A DNA stretch of 64,000 bases from contig CAUYUJ010014194.1 of NCBI GenBank assembly GCA_963575745.1, positions 238,501 to 302,500 of the forward strand. The letters run 5' to 3'. Numbering within the stretch: position 1 is the first letter of the stretch; each line of letters starts with the position of its first letter. The notes under the pieces were generated by a model, which ran no database searches, was not told the origin of the DNA, and saw only the letters and a list, made by a program, of their open reading frames with translations. A program made the translations under genes and the position numbers. This document shows, in pieces, positions 48,478 through 60,079 of the stretch. Source of the stretch: Prorocentrum cordatum. Taxonomy: Eukaryota; Sar; Dinophyceae; Prorocentrales; Prorocentraceae.

Positions 48478-49062
48478 CTGCACCCTATGTGGTGCAATCT
48501 ATGTTGTGCTATCCACTTTGCGCAACCAATGCGGTGCAATCTGTGGTGCAAACTATATGGTGCAGCCGTCTAAGTGATATTATCTACGCGGTGCACTCTT
48601 TGTGATCAATCTTTGCGGTGCAAGCAGTTTTTGTCCGCAGCGAGTTATCAATTCAAGTGTTCGCGCAATCATCCCACCCACCAACTCGCAATTTGGTCTA
48701 CAATATCCACGCGGGGGCGATTGCGACAACTGTTCGGCGCCGGCTGGCGCATCGATGCGGCTGCGCTGTCGCGCGCATGCTCGCGCGCAGAGCGGCCAGC
48801 TAGTCTTAACGCGGCCGACGCGGCCGCTGTGGCACTCACCGCAGACAAGTTCCCACCGCGTCTCGCAGGCCGCGCCGACGCGCGGGCGCTTTGTGCGAGT
48901 CGTTGATTCGGCCGGGCGCGGTATCATGGCGACGTCGACAACGGCCAGGACGATGGTGATAGTAGCGATGATGGTAGCGGTGATGACGACGACGACGGCA
49001 AGGCCAATGACGGCGCCGATGCGGATCACGCCGATGACGATGACGATGTCTTCGCGTCGGTG
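48478..49062. repeat. Duplicated segment, copy 2
   Basis: Same order as copy 1: GGTGCAA-type minisatellite (48478-48625), TTTTTGTCCGCAGCGAG, TTCGCGCAATCATCCC, ATTTGGTCTACAATA, GCGCGCATGCTCGCGCG, then a GATGGTGATAGTAGCGATG microsatellite. It is direct relative to copy 1, about 1.17 kb away. Between the copies (47830-48478) are GCGCGCGCAAAGG and GCGAGTGCGTGCGCATA words that also occur near 39735 and 41800. Confidence 0.65.
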
Positions 49063-49454
49063 GTGAAGGGGTTGGAAAGAGTTCGACATGCGCGCGCCGC
49101 CGGCGCGCGCAAGTGGCCCGCATAGCGCTATCTGCCAGGGAGTGGTCGCGCCCCTCCCCCCCCAGCAAGCGCGCAAAGGCGCCACATGATTTCGACATGC
49201 GCGTGCGAGAGGCCCGCTCGGGCGCATTTGATGAGCATGATGAGAATTATTATTTTTTCAATATTTCGCAAGGGCGCGCTTGCTTTGGTTGAGCAACCAT
49301 TTTGCAAAATCATTGTTTAAAATTTTGGTTCACTGCCCCGAATAATTATCAAGTTCCCTTATCCCAAAGGGGTCGGTAACCCTGGGGTGGGTGGGGGTAC
49401 GAGTTCTTATATATGCAAAAACGGAAAATGTTGCTGTGCAATTTTGGTAGGGCC

Positions 49455-49825
49455 GGGACGAGGCGGCGACGGGGTGGCGACGGCGACAACATAACCGCCA
49501 AACCGCCACACTGGCGCAGACGATGGGCGGCGATGAGGCGGCGACGGGGGGGAGACAACTACAACATAGCCGGCAAACCGACACACCAGCCCAGACGACG
49601 GGCGGCGACGCAGCGGCGACGGGGCGGCGACGGCGACAGCTTAGCCGCTATATCGCCACGTCGGCCCAGGCGACGGGCGGCGACTAGGCGGCGACTGGGC
49701 GGCGAAGACGGCACCTTCACCGCCAGACCGCCACACTGGCGTAGACGACGGGCGGCGACGAGGCGGCGACGGGGTGGCGACGACGACGGTTTTGCCGCCA
49801 GACTGCCACACCAGCCCAATTCTTT
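49455..49825 (+). repeat. Tandem units of about 60-70 bp, GGCGGCGACG type
   Basis: About six units with GACGGGCGGCGACGAGGCGG, GCCGCCAAACCGCCACAC and CAGCCCAGACGAC words. The ORFs (RRRAATRRRGGD) follow the repeat. Confidence 0.9.
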
Positions 49826-51199
49826 AGAGGAGGAGCAAGAACCCCACAGTGCAAACACTGTTTTGGGAATATTTGGGGAAGTTCAGTGGAGCGTCTCGGG
49901 GCTCCTGGAAGTCTGAAACATGCTCGGGCGGCCCTGATGTGGCTCTGGGTGCTCTAGGAGGCTGCCTTTGGTCATCTTGGGGCCGTTTCAGACCCTGTGT
50001 TTTGGCTTTGCAGTGGATCGTTTGGAGGATGTCCTGGACCGCCCCAGGGGGGCGGGGCTCTTGGGAGCGGCAGATGCGATCTGGAAGTTTTGTTGCAACC
50101 GAGACGGGCAACAAACTCAAACATTGGACGACATTCGGCGCTGCAATATTTGTTGTTCCCCGCGGGCGCTCGGTGGCATCTTGGCGTCATCATGGTTGAC
50201 CTGGGAACCCGTCTCGGGAAGTCTCCGTCGAGTTCGCGTGGCCTTCTTGAGCCGGCATGCCTTTGGCGTATCCAGGATGCGCCAGAAGTCGAGGGACATC
50301 AAATGTCCACCTCACCGATCTTGGTCAGGCCCCTACGCTTGGCCCAGCCAGGATCGGTCAGGTCGATGCGCCAGAGTGCGAGCATGGAAGGCGCGGCGGC
50401 TGGGAAGTCGGCGAGCGTGCCATGGGCGCCGCCAGCGCCTCGGCATAGTCGACCATTCCAACAAAGGGAGAGGGAGGAAGCAGAGAGGAGGGATTGAGGG
50501 AATGAGGAGGAAGGAGGGGGGGAAGAGGGATGAAGTTTCAGGATGTTGTCTGGGGTTTGGGGGGAAGTGGCAGCAGCAACAACGGAGCGAACACCACGGG
50601 AGTGTGTTTGCAGCTGCTCGGTCAGTACATTCCCCATGCCACCGCGCAAAACGGCCTATGCCGACCCCCCTGCACGAGCGCCGAGAACACCCCACATGCG
50701 ATCCACGCAGCCCCATTCCCCTCGCAGGAAAGCCACGTCCCCCCTCCGCGCGATCCCTCCCTCCACTTGCTACTTCAAGAGCCGATGCTTGAAACGTGAC
50801 TGCTGCACGGCGGGCGGCGCTCCCTATCTGTTCACCCGCCAGGGAGCCACAAGAAAAAGTGAGGCTCGTGGTCGATGGGCTTGCGCCTGCCCGCTGCAAG
50901 ATCCGCGGCGGATTGAAGGTGGGGCTGCCAAACACGGGGGAGGGATCGGACACTCACAACATAGCGTCGAACGTCGATGCCTCATTCCCAATTGGGGCCC
51001 CTGGTTCGCTCCCTGCTCCGTTCTCCCGTGCGTTGGCTCACCCTGGCTCGTTGCCCCCGCTCCTTCGTTCTGTCGCCCCGCAGGGGGTCTGGCCGGTAAG
51101 ATGTGCTGCAGGGTCTCGGTCGGGCGCCGCGCTCCGTGCCGACGTGTCTTCGCGCCCTTCTACCCCAGCGCCCTCTCAGCGTTCTCTGCGCTGGCCATG

Positions 51200-51233
<34 letters not shown>

Positions 51234-53250
51234 CAGGCATTATCACACGCACCTCTGCGAGGAAGTGGAGCTCAGAGGCGATTGATTGAGGGTCCCGTCC
51301 CGTTCGAGATGTTTCTTGCTGGGTCGTTCGGGACATCTTCTCACTTCCGGACATCGGACGCGTCCTTGTGTTTCAATGATTTTGAACGCCGCTGGAAAAA
51401 AACAGTTTCATGTGAGACGTCCCCGCAACATTGAAACCCCACGTATTCAAAGTTGTCTTCATATAAATCAATTCGACAGTTTCGCTCAACTGCGTTCGCA
51501 AGGTGTGGAGCGCCCTCCTGCGCCACACATCGCAAGGTGTGGCAACCCCACCTGCGTTCGACTGCGATCCTGCTGTTGCACCTCCTTCCCAACAGCCCCT
51601 TGGTGATCCTCATCATCCTCCTTCTCGCCGTTTTCCTGTGCTTCTCCATCTCCTTCCGCCTCCTCCTCGGATCCGATGTCAGATTCCTCTCCTTCTCAAT
51701 GTCCTGCGATGCTTACGTGCTACAGTCCTTTTTGTATGAGCCTGGGCAAGCGGCGTGCCACTCGTGTATATGTATTCTGGTGTTTTAACCTCGTGCATTT
51801 GCCCAGCTTCAGGATGATCCCGCGCACGCTCGGGTCTGTACATGTAAGTAAGGATGGCTCAAAAACTGCCTACGATGTGTACGTCTCGGGTTCCTCGGGC
51901 TTGTATGCTCGTTGGGAACGGCTCGGTGCTGCCTTGTCCCTTTGCCTCCCCTTTGCCCCCAGTGCCTTTACCCCCACGTTTCCTCGGCAGTGACTCTCAA
52001 TTGTGCATTGGACCGATGTTTCCCGATCCCTTGTGCCCTGGTGCGCCTGCTAAAGGATTTACGACTCCGCCGTTCGGGGCGGGGTTTCTTTGCAAGCCGC
52101 CATTCTAGCCACACGCTGAAGGAAGTCGCGCCCCAAGTCAGAGGCGCTCCCCTGTGCCATGCTGGTCCCCGCTCTTCACTCGTCTTCCCGCAGGGCCGAC
52201 AGCGAGGGTGAACAGCGAAAGGGGAAAGGGAGGATGGGGAGGGCACAAGCAGGGCGATGGAGGACACCGTGAGACCAATGGCCCTGGCCGCCTATGGGCG
52301 GTTGTCTTGGTCCCGCAGGGGGGCACGTGGGGGCTCAGCGCGGGCGTTCTCGGATGCATGCCTCCCCCCGATTCTCACAGATCGTCTCGCGCTCTCGTCG
52401 TTGTCTTCCTTTCCCGAGGAGGCCCGGTGGGACGACGACGACGGGCGGGCCTACTTGCAACCTAAGCAGGCGAGCCTGGAGCAGGAGGAGGAGGAAAAGG
52501 AGGGGGAAGACGAGAAGGTGGAAGTCATGGAGGTAAGGATGCAGGGAGGTCGAGGAGTCGTCCTCCTCTTGCTTGTCCTGCGGCCGTTGCTGCTATCCCT
52601 TTACGTCCCCACGTCTTCGGACCACCTGTGATTTTGCTGGCCCGCGTGTTTCGCAGGGCACGTTCACATACCTCTTGCTTGAACGCTTTCTTGCTCTTCG
52701 CAAGAGTAGAATCGGGACGGCGTTACAATGTGACTCGCAATTGCGGGGAGCTATAATTTCATGCCCTGCAGGCGGAGATCTCTCAAGCTAGCAGCAGACC
52801 TAGTCGATCACGGAATCTCTAATGTGCTTGCGCCTCCAGGTTTTGGAGTTGGGAGTTTCTGTTTCAGACACGACAGTCCAAGACCATTTTCGTACATAAA
52901 GGGGCTAGCACGCTCACAGTCGCGATGGGCAGCTCTGTCGTCGCGCATTGAGCGAGTCTATGCCTCAAGCGTGTCAGTCAGTGGAGTTTGTTTTGCTTGT
53001 TTCTTCGGCTCTACTTTAGGTTTGGGACGCGAGGTCTGCAGAAAGCACCGTGCCTGTTCTGCTCAAATTTGCGCCTCCCCGCGGCATTCTTTTTGGCATT
53101 GACAGTGAAAGCGGTATCGCCCGAACAAACGTCCGGATATACGCAAGTGCTTGGAATGTATTTCATTTGTCAGGTGTCGACCAGATGCAATTCTATACAT
53201 GTGCTTCATCGCTGTGAGACATCGCATGGGACCTTGTAGCTGTATGAGGG
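49826..53250. other. 3.4 kb with no recognised gene
   Basis: A (TA)n run lies at 51197-51226. ORFs up to about 270 codons exist on both strands, but none shows a domain, and neighbouring frames are equally open as expected from base composition. A weakly coding-like stretch at 51630-52000 shows no family match. Confidence 0.5.
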
Positions 53251-53251
53251 G

Positions 53252-53469
53252 TTGGCGGTGTGTGTGTGTGTGTGTGCATGGTGCCACCGTTTTGACTTCG
53301 GCGGGGCATTTGATTTTCATATTGCCCACAAGTCAGAATGTCCGTTCTGAGTTGTTTCATGCGTGTACCTATGTACGCATGTGTATATATCCGTGTTTGT
53401 GCGCGCGCGTGTGTGTGTGCGTGGGTGTGTGGGGGTGTGCGTGGGTGTGCGTGTGTGTGTGTGTGTGTG
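53252..53469. repeat. (TG)n microsatellite
   Basis: TG runs at 53258-53276 and 53396-53469 with CGTGGGTGTG interruptions. The second run ends exactly where the spliced-leader relic begins. Confidence 0.9.
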
Positions 53470-53505
53470 TCCGTAGCATTTGGCTCAAGGCCGCTCTGGC
53501 TCAAG
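53470..53505 (+). other. Tandem double DinoSL relic
   Basis: TCCGTAGCATTTGGCTCAAG (53470-53489) equals the 22-nt DinoSL with one C and one T lost. It is followed directly by CCGCTCTGGCTCAAG (53491-53505), a second, 5'-shortened leader. Tandem leaders arise when a retroposed copy that already carries a leader is transcribed, trans-spliced again and re-integrated. No donor GT follows, so it is not an SL RNA gene. Confidence 0.85.
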
Positions 53506-55066
53506 TGCCGAGCTGGCCGCTCGCCGAGCCGGGGGTGGCCCCTGCCTCCGGCTCGCCTGCCTGGGGGGGGGGGCTGGGAAGGGGGGCCCCGTCCCAGTCT
53601 CCCCCCCTTCCGGTGCCATGCTGGGCGCGCGGTGGCGACGCCCTCTGGCTGGCGCCGCCGCGGTCGCTGCGTCCGCTAGCGCGGCGGTGTCGCGTTCGTC
53701 CCGCCGCTGCCGCCAGCGGCTCGCGGCCGCCTTGCGCGGCGCGCCGCCCCTGGGGCTGGCGCCGCCGGCTGGCTCGGCCACCCCTGCTGGGGCTGGCCCT
53801 GCGGCCACCGCCGCCGGCGCGTGCGTTGCTGCCGCCGCCGCGGCCCCCGCCGGCGGCCCTGGCGCCGCGGGCGGCGCCTGCGGCGCGGCGGCTGCGCGCC
53901 GCGTGTCGGCCTCGCCCGCTGCCGCTTCCGCGGCCGGCTCGGCCGCCGTTGGCGCCGCCGCCGCCACGACGGGCGGCTGCTCGGCGGGTGCTGCGGCCGC
54001 CGTCGCGCGCGGCCGCCTTGGACTCGGCGGCGGTTGCCGCCGTCGCCGCCTCGGCTGCCGCCACCGCGGCGGCTGGCGCGGCTTCCACCAGTGCCGCCGC
54101 CGCCGCTGCCGCTGGCGCTGCCGGAGCGGTGGCCGCCGCGGCCGCCGCCGACGCGGCCGCCGCCGCCGCCGGCAGCTCGGCCCGAGTTGCCGCGGCCGTG
54201 GCTCGTGCGGCCGCGCTGGTACCCGCCGCGGCCGCCGCTGCGGCCGCCGCTGCTGCCGCGGTGGCGGCTGCCGCCTCCTGTCGGGCCTGCGGGCTTGCCC
54301 AGGGCGGCCATGCAGTCGCGGGATTCTGGGACCCTGCCAGGCTCTCGACGGGTAGTGGCACGGAGCGCATCTCCAGGTGAAGCCAGACAGAGCTCAAGCA
54401 CGGCCGCGCATCCGCATGCTGGCGACGATGGACTACACCACATCAGACACTACCGACACGCTGCCAGGGTACCTGGACCACTCCGCGGGCTACGCTGCCG
54501 CGATGGGCGACTTCGGCTTCCAGGTGCCAGCGCCCAGCAGCGCTGACGAGAAGCAGAAGGAACTGGCGGCCGTGATCGCCACCGGTCGTCGGGCCACGAT
54601 CGCGATCATCGGCATGTTCATCGTTGACGGCTTGACCTCCTCCACGTGCGGCGTGCGCACCAACGTCCCGAGCTTTTCCCGGCCCTCTTCGCCGCGAGGC
54701 GGAGCGACGCGCTATCTGCTCGCTGGGCATAGCGTGTCGTCGGGGCCGCCGCCATCCGCCGCGGCGGGTGACTTCGGCTTCAGCGCGCCGACGTCCAGCC
54801 ACGCCGATGAGAAGCATAAGTTTGCGGCCGAGATCGCCGACAGTCGCATGTCCACGTCGGCGGACATCGGCATGCCCCTCCAAGACTGCTTGGCCGGCTC
54901 CGCGCGTGGCGACAGGGCGCGGCACTCGGGCTCCCCGACGCGCGTGCTCGAGAGCGAGCCGGGCCGCGGTTTCCACAAGCTGACGCCCAACGACGCTGAC
55001 GGGAAGCACAAGTTGTCGGCCGAGATCGTCAACGTTGCACGGCGGGCGTCTCTACGAATTCTTTAG
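53506..55066 (+). pseudogene. Chlorophyll a/c light-harvesting protein retropseudogene
   Basis: Light-harvesting (LHC/FCP-type) proteins bind chlorophyll in thylakoids with three membrane helices. Near 54315-54375 a frame reads VAGFWDPARLSTGSG, the usual pre-helix VGFWDP block. Then ELKHGR (54390) and, one frame over, RMLATMDYTT (54414), which is the helix 1 block with a frameshift between. Helix 3 appears as ELAAVIATGRRATIAIIGMF (54559) with VDGLTSSTCG, again as KFAAEIADSRMSTSADIGMP (54819), and a third time, cut short, as KLSAEIVNVARRAS (55012). The normal AEIANGRLAMMAIIGM core has lost its Asn/Arg pigment ligands in places, so this was a polyprotein-like or tandem LHC that decayed. An Ala-rich GCC/GCG expansion fills 53620-54290. 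LINE e begins just after it. Confidence 0.75.
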
Positions 55067-58000
55067 GGCCTTGCGAGATCTGCCCGAGAGCGGCAGACGG
55101 GGCGGGGGCCGACAAGCGGTGGGCGACCAGGAAGCGGAGAGACAGGCCTGGGCAGCACACTTCGGGAAGGTATCGGAAGGCAGGGGCGCGGTGCATGAGC
55201 GGGCGTGGCAGTATGTCACGAAGGAATCTCGGCCGGCACCGTGGCTGGGCCACGCGCCGAGTCGAGCGGAGTTGGCTCGGTGCGTCGGCCACATGCGCCT
55301 CGGGATGGCAGCTGGGGCAGACGAGTTCCCAGTCGAAACTCCGCGGTATTGCGGTCAGGAATTTGGATCGGCAGTTTGCCGGTTTGTCCAAGACATGCGG
55401 CGCAGGGTGTCGTCCGCGGCGGAGCAAGAAGAGAGTCGAGAATGGCCGACAGCCTGGAGGGCGGGCGTCGTGGTGCCGCGCAGGAAAGGAAATGGCAGCC
55501 GGGCCGACAAGAACACCTACCGTGGGCTAATTCTGCTGAGCGTAGGATCCAAGCTGCTGGCGAGAGTCGTTGCGGTACGATTGGGGCGTTGGGCGGAAGG
55601 GCTTTTACGTGAGACCCAGTGCGGCTTCCGCAGAGGGCGCGGCGTGGATGACGCATTGCAGTCTAGCCGTCGCGCGGCAGAAGATCCCCTTTGACATCGA
55701 GAAAGCGTGCCCGCGAGCGTGCAAGGATGGGCTCTGGGAGTTTCTGGGGCGCCGGGGGTGCGACGCACGGATGGTCGAGGTCTGCCAGGCGCTTTGCGAG
55801 GGCGCGGAATACGTAGTGCGCGTCGCCGGGGGCCTGTCCCAACCGTGGCTGCCGGACAGAGGACTTCGGGAAGATTGGCCATCGTCCCCGCCGCTGTTCA
55901 ATATTTTTCCATGACGGGGCAATGGGGGATTCCCGCGCCCGGCGGGGGGCCGCTGCCGCGGCGCGGGGAGAGCCGGCTGGAATCCGGTGGTACTACAGAG
56001 TGAATGAGGATTTGGTGAAGAATTCACACATCAAGGTAGTAGGTGCAGATGGCAGCACGCATAGGGACGTGGCGAGCACCGCGGGGATTTTGGCCACGTA
56101 GATGACACGGGAATCTGCGGGAGGGAGGAAGAAGTGTCGCGTGCCGAGGAGGCCTTCGTGACGACCTTTGGGGGCCGGGAGGAACGCGTGAATCAAGGCA
56201 AGACAAGGCGGCTGCGGATCAGCGCGCAAGGGCGCCGCCCGTATGATGTTAGAGGTCCAGGAGAGGTGACGGCAAGCAGAATAAGGACACAGAGTGGCGG
56301 GCAAGCAGGGCGCGCGCCAAAGTAGCGGAAGTCCGTCAAGCTTGGAAGTCCGAGGGCCGTTTCGGCCGGGGGGGCCGCAGTGGGGTGAGCCAGCGCGCGC
56401 GTCTAACCATAATGCCAGCCGCGGCGGTTCCCACAATGGTGGCTTTCTGCAAGGCCAGGGCGCGGACGAAACGACAAATTTTGTCGGCGCGACGCGTGGC
56501 ACATTGCGCGGTGCGTGGGGCCGCGGGGATGGACGTGCACAGGCTGCAGGAAGTCCACATCACGGATGAGCAACTGTATGCGGCGGCTGGGTGGGAGTCA
56601 ATGGTGGGCGCGATCGTGAGACAGAGCCTGGGGTAGCTGGGACATGTGGCTCGTATGCCAGTGCACAGGAGGCCTAAGCAAGCTTTGTTTGGCTGGTGTG
56701 GACAGAGCCGACAGGCAGGGGTCTGGATGCTGCAACCGAAGTGGCTTGAATACGTTTTGGATTACGCCGGCCTGTCGAAGCTGGACTGGTTCCGGCAAGC
56801 GCAACTCCGCGAGAGCTGGCGCCGCGCGTCGCGTGGCAAATTCGGAGTGGCTCACCGCCTAACAGACGAAGAGCAAGTGCTCATGTCGCGATGGTTACCC
56901 GGACAGCCGGTGCCCGTTGTGCCCCCAGTGGGGGAGGGATATCGTCTAGAAAAGCGGCGCATCGCAGAAGCCACCGACCCCTGTGCATGCCCGGCTTGCG
57001 GGCTTGTGTGCGACGCGCCGAACAGCATGCGCTTCCATTGCAGCGCGGTCCACGCGGTGTGCGACCCCGATATGGTCACCGCTGGGTCGGCGCGGCAGTG
57101 TCCAGAGTGCAAAGTGCATTGCCCGAGCAGAGAGCAGCTGAGAGCCTGCGAGTGCCCGGCGCGACAGAGACGCATCGAGCAGCGGAGTCTCGCGGACACC
57201 GGCTTGTGGACCGCGAGACACGGGCCCGCGCTGCCGCCCCCGGCAAGCTGGAAGGTTTACACGGATGGCTCGGAGCAGGAAGCCGAGGCACAGGGAAGGA
57301 TGGTACGTGTCGCCGGGTGGAGCCAGTGGACAGCCCAGTACCGGAGTACACCCTGTACGCTCCTGTGGTAACAGCGCCTTCCGGTGGATTGAGCCTCGGG
57401 AGAAGACAAATAATACGGGCGAGCTTTCGACCATTAGAGAGACGATGCTGCGGTTCTAGAAGGGGGCGCCCGACGTTGGGACCGTCCCCGCCGAAATTTT
57501 ATATGCCTCCTAATATGCGGCCAGCGTCGCCCAAGGAGTTTGGGATCCGAATATGTCGAACGAAGAACTGGCGGCGCAGGTTCGGGAACTCACGAGGCAA
57601 GTGGAACTGACGAGAGTGGTGTCCTGGATGCACGTATACGGCCACACGGGGGACCACAGCAACGAGCTAGCGGACCAGTGCGCTGATCGACGCCCAGGGT
57701 TTGGTCAGTGAGGATTCCCGGCGATGGTCCGTCCCCGAGGGGATGCCCTGTGGCCCAATTGGTCGCGCCGCCGGGCTGAGGCAAGTGTCGGACATGCGGG
57801 AAGTTGCTGCCAGAGGGGGTGCGCAGAAGATCCATGGTGGCGAACTGCACGTGCATCAAAGGGTGCAGCATGCAGGTGGACGGCGAACCTTTAGGAGTGA
57901 AGCTTCCACGGCGGTTAGTGCAACATGAAGTCCATTGTCGCGGTGGCGCGCCCCCAGACGATGGCGGCAACCCTGCTGCTGCGGCGGCTCTGGCAGGCCC

Positions 58001-58190
58001 GGAGGCGCCGGCGGTCCGCCGCAGGCCGGCGGCCGCACCGGCGGAAGCGAGCGACGTGCGTGCAAGACGCCGCCCCGCAGGGCGGGTGGCGGAGCCGGCG
58101 CCAAAACGGCTACGCCGGCAATCCCGTTCGACCCGTCTTCCGTCCGTCGACGTAGACAGTGCTGAGCCAGAGCGGCCTCCAAGGTCCAAG
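55050..58190 (+). pseudogene. LINE e: reverse transcriptase, zinc fingers and RNase H
   Basis: A 5'-truncated element. 55066-55694 encodes the start of the RT: GMAAGADEFPVE, WPTAWRAGVVVPRRKGNGS, NTYRGLILLSVGSKLLARVV and ETQCGFRRGRGVDDAL. A frameshift leads to FDIEKACPRACKDGLWEFL (motif A), and PWLPDRGLREDWPSSPPLFN (motif B region) to 55910. Motif C was not recognised. After a broken stretch the tail resumes at 56638 (LGHVARMP) and 56646-57371, with CPACGLVCDAP...HCSAVH and CPECKVHCPSREQ Cys/His clusters. RNase H follows: WKVYTDGSEQEA (57251), then TNNTGELSTIRETM (57408) and VSWMHVYGHTGDHSNELADQ (57619). A CX2C...CXCX3C tail (KCRTCG...CTCIKGC) lies at 57785-57870. Several frameshifts make it dead. 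Confidence 0.85.
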
Positions 58191-58375
58191 GGGGCTGTGC
58201 TTGGGTGGCTTGTCCGCTGGGGCGTCGTCGCCTTCTGGTCGCTCCCAGGCGCCGGGGGGTGGTCTTGCGCTGCCTCTCAGGGAATGGGGGTGGGCTGGCG
58301 GGTTCAATTGCCTGGTAGGGGCGGCGATCGCATGTGCGTTGTGCACCCCCGCGCCCCCCCCCCCCCCCCCCTCAG

Positions 58376-59809
58376 GAGCGACGAGGACCCCTGCGGGGGC
58401 ACCTCCATGACGTTCGTCGTGGAGGGCAACCGCTGCCCTGCGTTCCTCGTCGACTTCATCGAGCTCCTCCAGGCCACGGGCTTGAGATATGACGCCGAGG
58501 GCGACGGCGACGGCGACAGCGACAACGACGGCACGGTTTCCTGGAACTCTCGGCTAATTGAGGACCCCGTGCGTTGCATGTGGGCCCTGGGGCCTTTGGG
58601 CCCGCGACCCGCTGGGGCCGTCTGGATCGGCCCTGAAACGAACCGCGTCGGCGGCAGCGATGGCGGCGACCGACGATGCAGGCGACGACGACCCTCGCAA
58701 CAGCGGCAGACACGACGACGACGAGCGAGACGACAACGGCCGTCGTTAGAGGCGCTGTCGGTTACGGTGGCAGCCATCGTGGAGCAGCCGATGTCATCCC
58801 GATTGTTCAAGCTCCCAGAGTGGAAGGACAGCATCTTCGAGCGCGGGTGGACCCGCGTATGTTTCCCCATGGTCAAGCACGGCCACGCCACGATGAAACC
58901 CACGCAGCTGCTTTCGAACGCCACATGGATCACGCGGTTCTCGGGGCCCGCCCGCCTCATCCCCGTGCCCCAGGAGCCGACGCGTCGACGACGCTGAAAC
59001 CAAATGTAGGCGAGCCGAGGGGGAGGGGGGCGATCGGACTCTTGATATGGTGGTACCACCGCCTCGAAGATGCTGTCCCAATCGTTTCTGAAACATATGT
59101 TCGCCTGTCTTCGGGCCTCCTGCGGCCGCCCTATATCCATATCCACAGCCCGCTGGGGTCCCAGGGCGTCGGTTCCACATGCGGTGGATACGCATGGCCC
59201 CCAGCCCCCCCCCCCCCCCCCGACACCTGGAATGCAGCAAATCTTTGTGCGATCACAGGACAGGGAGCGCCTGGCCAAGAGGGGGGGCAAGTGGGCGAAC
59301 AGCAACAAGCGCATGATGAAAACGAGCGCAGCATGCCCCCTGGAGTTCGTGCAGTTCCTCATCGATTGCCACGCGCAGCACTACGGCAAGGATACCCCTG
59401 CCGCGTGGAGGGGTGCGACGATGGGGATCGGGGGAGGCGGGCGGGGCCTCTGGGGGCCTCGCGGGGTGTCTGCGGGTGTCTCAGCGATCCGATGCGCGAT
59501 GACAGGTGCCATGATCGGCCTCCCTCTAGGACCCATCCCGCACCCTTCTCGTGGCGCTCCTTCATTCTCATCCACCTCCTCCTCTGCCTCGTTCTATCGC
59601 CCCCCTATCTAATTCCACTCCTGCCCCTGATCCTCCTCATTATCCTGTCCTTGCTTCCACTCGCTCGCGCACCTATGGGGGCTGCATCTCGCTGCCTCTG
59701 CCCCGCCCCTGCCAAGGAGATCTTCGCGCGCGTCTCCGCGCTCCTGCTGACGTTCTTCAGGGTGCCCCCGCGGCACCTGGCCGCGCGCGTGCTGCGCATG
59801 TGCGTGTAG
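58376..59809 (+). CDS. Unknown multi-exon gene Y, 3' part
   Basis: Three exons are proposed. Exon one, 58376-58973, follows an 18-C tract and CAG and reads SMTFVVEGNRCPAFLVDFIE, then SWNSRLIEDPVRCMWALGP, an Arg-rich stretch, and LPEWKDSIFERGWTRVCFP, HATMKPTQLLSNATWI, ending LIPVPQ. Exon two, 59259-59390, reads DRERLAKRGGKWANSNKRMM to CHAQHYGK. Exon three, 59717-59809, reads EIFARVSALLLTFFRVPPRH and ends RMCV plus TAG. All joins keep phase 0. Introns are 58974-59258 and 59391-59716, both GA-AG. The product is basic with no recognised domain; the KPTxLLSNA segment recalls a block I associate with uncharacterised dinoflagellate proteins, but this is memory, not a search. The Arg-rich part (58650-58745) could instead be an extra intron. 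The 5' end is not defined. Confidence 0.5.
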
Positions 59810-59878
59810 GGCGGCACGGCCCGCGAGCAAGGATAGAATAACGATGAGGAGGAGGGGATGGGGGAGGATGATCAGGCG

Positions 59879-60027
59879 ACCCTGACCTTCCAGATCCATT
59901 CGAATGCTCACCCATAGCCCCCCAGACCCATTGACCTATCTGGACGGCCTACACACCCCCGACATGCATTTTAGGATTCAGTTGAGGTGGCGGTGCTATG
60001 GTTTAGGCTCTCCTGGATGGTCAGGGT
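59879..60027. mobile_element. Inverted-repeat element, family C copy 1 (149 bp)
   Basis: Starts ACCCTGACCTTCCAG and ends CTGGATGGTCAGGGT, near-perfect inverted ends. The interior shares CTGGACGGCCTACA with copy 3. It lies between the gene Y stop and gene Z. Confidence 0.75.
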
Positions 60028-60079
60028 AAGAAACAGACATCTGCACCATAGCACCTGCCGTTGCAAAGTAAAAGTCTGA

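Noticed and set aside
49413-49916. 167-codon Arg-rich ORF
   Set aside because: It follows the GGCGGCGACG tandem repeat and has no other support.
53480-54355. Ala-rich 291-codon ORF as a protein
   Set aside because: GCC/GCG trinucleotide expansion leaves several frames open on both strands; only the last part matches the LHC relic.
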